Assembly (NCBI GenBank): GCA_022578605.1
Contig: MU394160.1
Span: 1-64,000, forward strand
Length of the DNA: 64,000 bases
Direction of reading: 5' to 3'
Origin: Camillea tinctor
Taxonomy: Eukaryota; Ascomycota; Sordariomycetes; Xylariales; Xylariaceae
The first letter of the stretch is position 1; every line of letters begins with the position of its first letter. Position numbers and translations under genes: made by a program. Positions 58,518 to 64,000 of this stretch are shown here, one piece after another. The notes beneath the pieces were generated by a model. That model was not told where the DNA came from. It searched no databases and worked only from the letters and a program-made list of their open reading frames with translations.

Positions 58518-60200
58518 TCACAGAAACAACTCCCCATACCCATCTCCGTCCCCACGTTGTACGTCTGCCACCTCCGTGCGCGCGTACTCGCACCCAAACC
58601 CAAACATCCTCCCGTCCAGCACCGGCGGCGGCATCTCCAGCAGCACGCTCTGCAGCTTCTCGGCGGTTCTTAAGAACGGCCCCGCAACGCGGCCCTCGTA
58701 ATCCTCGAACACCAGCCTGCCGTCGCGCTTGCGGAACTTCCCATCGACCAGCACATGCACCATGTCGCCCACATTGGCATGCAGCACCACCGCCGCCACG
58801 GGATCGTTCCAGCCCAGCATGCCGGGCGACCGCCCCTCGAACACCACCAGGTCGGCCTTCGCGCCGACCCGGACCACGCCCAGGTCCGGCCGCCGCAGGG
58901 CCCGCGCCCCCTGCCGCGTGGCCAGCAGGAACGCCTGCGCCGCCGACATGGGGCTGCTGCTGGGGATGCGCCAGCGCTCGACCACGTCGTCGTACAGCCG
59001 GCTGCGCGTGCGCTGCAGCCAGATGCGCGCTTGGGTTAGCAGGTCCGTGGAGAAGGTGAAGTGGGTGTCGACCCCGAGGGCGGCCTGGTCCATGGCGTGG
59101 TGCGCGTACGGGTGCGAGTGCCCGTAGTGCATCTCCGACTCCGGCGTGATGGAGATGAACTGGTCGGTGGCGCGCAGGAGGGACGCCGAGGATGGGGAGA
59201 TGCCGGTCCCGTGCGAGAAGACCACCGCGGTGCTGGTGTTGAGGAGGGAGAAGGCGTGCAGGCTCTCGGGGGAGTTGTTCACTGTTGATAGGGGAAGGGG
59301 GAGAGGTCGTTAGTGAGGGGGTAGGTATACATAAGGGTTGGTTATGGCATGGGATCGTGGTCTAGACGATAACCTACCAGGCCAGACTCTTCCGAGCCAG
59401 TGTGTGGTGACAACCGGGATGTGGGAGTCTCTAGATAAGCATCGCCGTTAGTTCAAACATCCGCATTGAGTTCATCTCGTAACAGACAACACGTACTTGA
59501 TAAATTTAACCACGGCCTGAGTCTCCCCCACCTCTGCTGAATCCCAAGCATCATAAGCCGCCGCAATAATGGTCAGCGCATCCTTGTCATTCTGCCTCTC
59601 CTTGATCCACCCCTTAACGTCGGCGATCTGCTTCGCAACGCTGTAATCGCCAGACGCCGCAAACGACGGGCTCCAGTAGACCCGCGCACCGCTATCAACC
59701 GAGGCATCAAGCCCCGCGCGCGAGCGTTCAGTGGACCAGAGGTGGTGTGCGTGGTCGAGCGTGGTCGTGACGCCAGCGTTGAGGGCCTCGAGTAGGCCGG
59801 CGAGCTGCGAATTGTACACGTCCTCCGCGGTCCAGATGGCGGCCGCGTGGTCCCCGCGGTACCGGTAGAGGTAATCGGGCAGCGTGGTGTTGGAGGCCAG
59901 GGTCTTCATCGCCGTCTGCCACCCGTGCCGGTGCGTGTCGATGAACCCCGGCGTGATGATCTTGTGCCGGCTGTCCACGACCTCGGTGTCTTCTGGGAGA
60001 TCCGAGATCGAGGGGATCTCCGCGGCGGAGTACAGCCCGGAGATCCGGTCGTCAGTCACAAGGAGTGCGCCATCGCGGATCACTTTCAATGCCTCTGCTT
60101 CTTCATCAAAGGCGATGACGGTAGCGCCGGAAAAGAGGATGGAAGAAGAAAAGACAGGGTTGAAGGTGCTAGCAAGAGCGAGAGTCTTAGAAAGATGCAT
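58518..60200 (-). CDS. Secreted metal-dependent amidohydrolase
   Basis: Exons are 60200-59497, 59430-59378 and 59281-58518; introns are 66 nt (GTACGT...CTAG) and 96 nt (GTAGGT...CAACAG) with matching phases. The tiny 53-nt middle exon encodes DSHIPVVTTHWLGRVWP. The product is 506 residues. A signal peptide-like start (MHLSKTLALASTFNPVFSSS) precedes the beta-sandwich and TIM-barrel of the amidohydrolase superfamily. Metal-binding motifs: FIDTHRHGWQ (HxH at 90 and 92), TTLDHAHHLW (149-153), VTTHW, MHYGHSHPYA and FSTDLL, then the C-terminal beta part GAKADLVVFEGRSPGMLG. It is close to the cytosine-deaminase/chlorohydrolase branch, where fungal paralogues are abundant and mostly uncharacterised. 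The substrate cannot be read from sequence. The strong GC content of the last exon supports the model. Confidence 0.9.
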
Positions 60201-61684
60201 GGTGACATGAGGCTCATGAGCCTAGAGCTTGAGAGTATAGGTAACAACTAGAACGAGATTTCTATAGAGTCGAGACGGGTCGGCCTATTATGTCGTAGAA
60301 TTGCACATGTGAAGTCGATGTGCACCGTTACACTTATACTGATTGGACCATAATATGTATTGATAATATACGCAAGCCCCTCGCGCCCAGATTAGAAATC
60401 CACTGGGGATAGGCTGAATTCCTCGCGACCCATCGAACCGGTCAGGCCAATATGCGGGTGCGCCGCGCACCCGCATCCCCAGAAATATAGATTATACATC
60501 TGCATATATCCCACAAGGTTTTAGAGAAGGATATGTGTAAGCGCAGCTTGGCTCGGGGCATTCGCACCTTGTACGAGAGGGCGAGCATGATCATATAATT
60601 ATATAATAAACTCTTCCGTGTTATAAATCAAGACAGTCGGGTAGGCTTCTGTCGAATCCTTGGATATAGGCTTGTATAGATGTTCCATTTTGCCGGTATT
60701 ATGTGGAAGCAATTCTATCTAGAAGTGCAAAGGCTGTGGTTTGATGACGACATTGCAATTAAAAAAAAATCAGCTTGAGTGCGTAAGTGTAAGGCAAAGC
60801 ATGGTAACCGTGGTAGCAGATGTGAAATGCTATGACATTGGCTGCCGAATCAAAAATAAGTCCCCCACCCCCAGAAGAAGGAAAAGAAAAGGAAAAAAAA
60901 TCGAGAGCAAACTAGACACGAGCCCCTATTTTGTTGCGTGATTTCTGGCAACTGGCTACACACGAAAAACGCAAGAATAGTCGACTCTCAATGAGAAGAG
61001 CTCGAGCTCGAGCATCTAGCATCTAGCAGGGACTGATGGCTCTTTGATCCAAGTCTGCACCATATAGTACCACACAATGAAGAGAGAAATAGGTATTAGT
61101 GAGGGAGGGGGTGTAGGGCTCTTGCGGCCAATATTCATTCGTTCACTTGCCAGACTGTGCAGGCGTGAAACTATTCATCTACTTGTGAGTCCCAATTCTC
61201 GTCGTCCTCCTCGTCTCCATCTCCGTCACCACCACCATCCTCATTGTATTTGTGATCCTTATGCTTCCTCTCCCTTGCTCTAGCAGGAGGCAACCATCTA
61301 TGAAAAGTGAATGCAGAAAGTTGTCGAGATAGGAAAGAAAGGGAAACGTGTATAAAAACTGTAACTCGACCGAAATTATCCTGCCCTTGGACTCCATATA
61401 TCGAGCGATCGCGGCGGGTACGGCCTAACTTCCAGCGCACACGAAAACAGTATACAGGTAGATCCTCTTTTATGATGAGAAGGTTTGAGGAGGCTGGAAA
61501 AGGAGTTAACACCTTTTTCCGAGGTGCAAACCATCTGCAGTCAATTCCATCAAGATGGAGAACCATAAAGGAGGAATAGGTGAAGCTCTTAGTAGAGCAT
61601 AGAGTTTGTTGCGGAGAGGGAGAATTACTAGAGATTGGGCTCAGAAACGCCCACTTGTTGATTTAGTCGTCATTATTTGCTGTC
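60201..61684. other. Spacer, no gene seen
   Basis: The upstream region of the amidohydrolase gene followed by AT-leaning DNA with short direct repeats (GAGCTCGAGCTCGAGC and CATCTAGCATCTAGCA near 61000-61025). Overlapping open frames up to 131 codons on both strands near 61171-61579 show no coding signature. Confidence 0.45.
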
Positions 61685-62290
61685 CTATTCCCGACTCTCC
61701 TCTCGTTCCTCTTGGGGAGGATCCGCCTCCCTATCATCAAGGATGGGCGATTGTAGCGCCCTGGCAGCTTGTACGACCTCCTGCTTGACAGTGAGGCTCC
61801 TCCGGCGGATCTCATCGATAATGGACCGGTCCCATGTGAGGCCAACCCATCTCTTTATGAGGGGAGCAAAGCGACGTGCAAAATAGTGCAACATCTCTGT
61901 CTCCACCGCCGTAGCTAGCTCCTCAAGACATGCGGAGTTACCTCCAACTGCCTCTCTAATCTTGTCAAGATCAGGAGCAAAAGGACGAGTGTACATCGCA
62001 CTATATCCCAGGATCATGCACCTTTCCTTGATGACCTCGGTGAAGGTCGGACAGAGCCCCGAGAAAACATGAGTGATAACATGATCACTCTTGTTGGCAG
62101 GTATCGGGCGCTCACAGGCGGTTACAGCGCCCGTTGAAGAGCCGGATACGGAGCTCTGGCCTCCTATGTTATTCGAGGGTTGTTAGAAACGGGTATTTCA
62201 AGAAGGGGAATAATTATATCGAGAATGCATCATACCTTGTCTTTTCATGCTCCCCATGGAGCCCTCGTTATTTCTAGCAACTTGCGCCAT
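61685..62290 (-). CDS. Hypothetical protein; frame conflict at first splice junction
   Basis: The main exon (62163-61685) encodes a coherent protein: GQSSVSGSSTGAVTACERPI, VFSGLCPTFTEVIKERCMIL, an amphipathic helical middle (LEELATAVETEMLHYFARRF; LIKRWVGLTWDRSIIDEIRR) and an acidic, charged tail. A likely first exon (62290-62236, MAQVARNNEGSMGSMKRQ) with a GTATGA donor and an ACATAG acceptor (intron 62235-62165) is present, but joining them shifts the frame by one and soon hits a stop. Either the first exon is wrong, a single-base indel has disabled the gene, or translation starts at the internal ATG (62017), giving 110 residues. No domain is recognised; no signal peptide or membrane segment. 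Confidence 0.5.
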
Positions 62291-64000
62291 GTGAGGTAGT
62301 GTGGCGGGTTCCGGTTGGTGCTAGAGAAGGCGGGTATAGGAGAGAATAAACTGGGCTGCAGTCTGGCAGAATATTTCCTGCCAGAAATAAATTATGTACA
62401 GGAAAGAGGAAAGGAAAAGCATTCCTTCCTCATCTTCTCTTCATGTATACCCTTTTCTATTAGGAAATAATTGTTGATTATGAACATTGCCAGTCACTGT
62501 CGACTGCGACACTCGGTGGTTCTGATTAGGAGTTATAAAATCGTAAAATTAGGAGGAGAAGCATCGGCGACAACGCACCATAGAGCCCTGTGATGATTAT
62601 CCAGGGCCTCTAAGGGGAGTTGATAGCCTTGTTAAAGATGGCACTCGGCCGCTTATGATTATGATGAAGAATCTCCCACCCGCCCATTAAGTCAGAGCCA
62701 ATTATATTTGAAGAGAAATGATGAGGCTTCTGCCCCAACTATGTTGTGAGTAACTTAAGCATAGTCAAAAGAGTTCATAAGGGGATCGGTGGCTGGCTTG
62801 TAAGTATCGACAAAGAGTCTAAGCAACTCGAGAAACCTTCCCATAACAGATGAGTGACGTGTTAGTCTCATCTTAGTATAAACGAGCAGTTCTATGGACT
62901 TAATACTACTCACAAGTTGAATGGCGTCTCGTATATAGAACCATTTTGTATCCTTTGTTTCAGTATGGCTTTGGAATAAACTCTTGAAAATGGTATCGGT
63001 TAATGGTATCAATATTCGTAGACTGGTGGGTTTAGTCATAACCACTTAGCGGTTTCTTTACTTCCAAGAAGGCTAGATTATAGGAAAAACTGTAGAGGCC
63101 GCTTGGAGGTTGTCATGGACTGGTTTGGAGATAGCTAGTTGTACCATAAAGCAAAAGGTTCCCATTGACTGACTAGCCATTGGTTTCTGGTCCTATGTTG
63201 AATGTGTTACTGCTTCTCGAAGACTGAAGTGTCCAACCCTTTTCAACTGTTAGAAACTATCAAAGTTAGGACCAAAGCTAACTTAGAGGCGTTGGTAGTT
63301 GGATTACTTGCCTCTCTATTGCTTGATTCTATTGTTTGTTTTCCCATGGACAGGTTGCAAGCAGGGACATCCAAAAAATGGTGTCTCATTTTGATAGAGA
63401 TATTGGACTGAGTCGCGTCGTACATAGGTTTTAGATACATATTTTTCCTTGGGATGAACTGACATGTAAAAAGCTAGGGTTAGTTTATTAATAATTCTCA
63501 TCAATGAGAAGCTTTTTTTTTCCCCTTGGGCCATAAGTACCTCTTAAAATGTATGTGGTTCTAGAAAATCGGAGTTCAACTTTGTGAGAACACAGTAATA
63601 TGGACTACACAGTATAAGCTGACCTGACTATATGTAGTTCACATAAGTGTATTGTGGTGTTCTATGGGCGTGGGAGAAGTGTAGATTGGGAGTTGCTGGA
63701 TGTTGAAAATGTGATGTTTGGATGTTGATTTGTATTTTGGATAAATTCGTGTGAAGAATTCTTCGCCGATGTTTTTGTGCAAAAATAAAGCAGTTTAATG
63801 GTGGGCATTATCGTTGCATGGCAACCCCCTTTTGCTTGATTAGGTAAGAAAGGGGGTAAACTTTATTAGTAGTCGATTTTATACAATAGAGAGAACAATT
63901 GTGACTTTTGGTCTTGTTTATTACAATGGAAGTATAAAGTACTATGCAGCAAACATTAAGAGCTGCAGACATTGTGTCTGGCATGAGGTGATTAGTAGTA
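62291..64000. other. AT-rich window end, no gene recognised
   Basis: AT-rich DNA with short open frames on both strands. A 96-codon minus-strand frame (63045-62755; SLRILIPLTDTIFKSLFQSH...) reads like protein in places but has no recognisable domain and no splice partners. From about 63700 the sequence TGTTGAAAATGTGATGTTTG could be the start of an LTR running off the window, which cannot be tested here. Confidence 0.4.

Noticed and set aside
63695..64000. Start of an LTR retrotransposon (TGTTGAAAATG...)
   Set aside because: Only one end is in the window and no partner LTR, primer-binding site or polyprotein can be seen.

Overview
The window looks like nuclear DNA of a filamentous ascomycete (Pezizomycotina, most likely Sordariomycetes). 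Introns are short (48 to 96 nt in most models) with GTAAGT- or GTATGT-like donors and CTAAC- or CTGAC-like branch sites. Genes have GC-rich third codon positions and face either strand. Intergenic DNA is pyrimidine-rich, and one end is an extremely AT-rich, gene-free block of the kind seen in RIP-affected heterochromatin. The heme lyase begins MGWFW and carries several CP motifs, which fits filamentous fungi. No bacterial features, CRISPR arrays or rRNA genes were seen.

Layout. 1-4.55 kb: AT isochore without genes. 4.55-11.2 kb: degenerate border region with a small four-helix membrane protein (5946-6506, minus), a broken AAA+ ATPase (8168-8989, plus) and a CorA-like membrane transporter (9447-11192, minus). 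11.2-22.8 kb: no supportable protein gene. 22795-24027 (plus): a one-exon conserved fungal protein with a low-complexity N-terminus and a compact C-terminal domain. 24.0-33.7 kb: a second gene desert, rich in microsatellites, poly(A/T) and G-quadruplex-type repeats.

33.7-42.7 kb is an accessory stretch. It has two genes sharing an unusual MCxRxITH N-terminus (33715-34353 minus; 41883-42743 plus), an HNH_2-type nuclease-domain protein (35361-36637), a single-pass membrane glycoprotein (37087-37926 minus), a putative small cysteine-containing protein (39890-40370 minus) and two miniature inverted-repeat elements (34794-34897; 38464-38767), both flanked by TA.

45.7-62.3 kb is mostly core-type sequence. 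It holds two tandem secreted proteins with Kex2-like sites (45730-46445; 47984-48730). A mitochondrial ABC1/UbiB-family protein of the Cqd1/ADCK2 type (49128-51364 minus) lies head to head with cytochrome c heme lyase (52026-53132 plus). Then come a 66-residue membrane microprotein (56104-56304), an intron-containing tRNA-Ala(CGC) (57226-57313 minus), a secreted amidohydrolase (58518-60200 minus) and a hypothetical gene with a frame problem at its first splice junction (61685-62290 minus). The last 1.7 kb is AT-rich with no recognisable gene.

Functional links are modest. The divergent mitochondrial pair (quinone/lipid homeostasis and heme attachment to cytochrome c) is the clearest functional neighbourhood, and the two tandem secreted proteins form another. 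Exon coordinates were derived by hand from splice signals and reading phase. They are internally consistent unless an entry says otherwise, but they have not been checked against transcripts.
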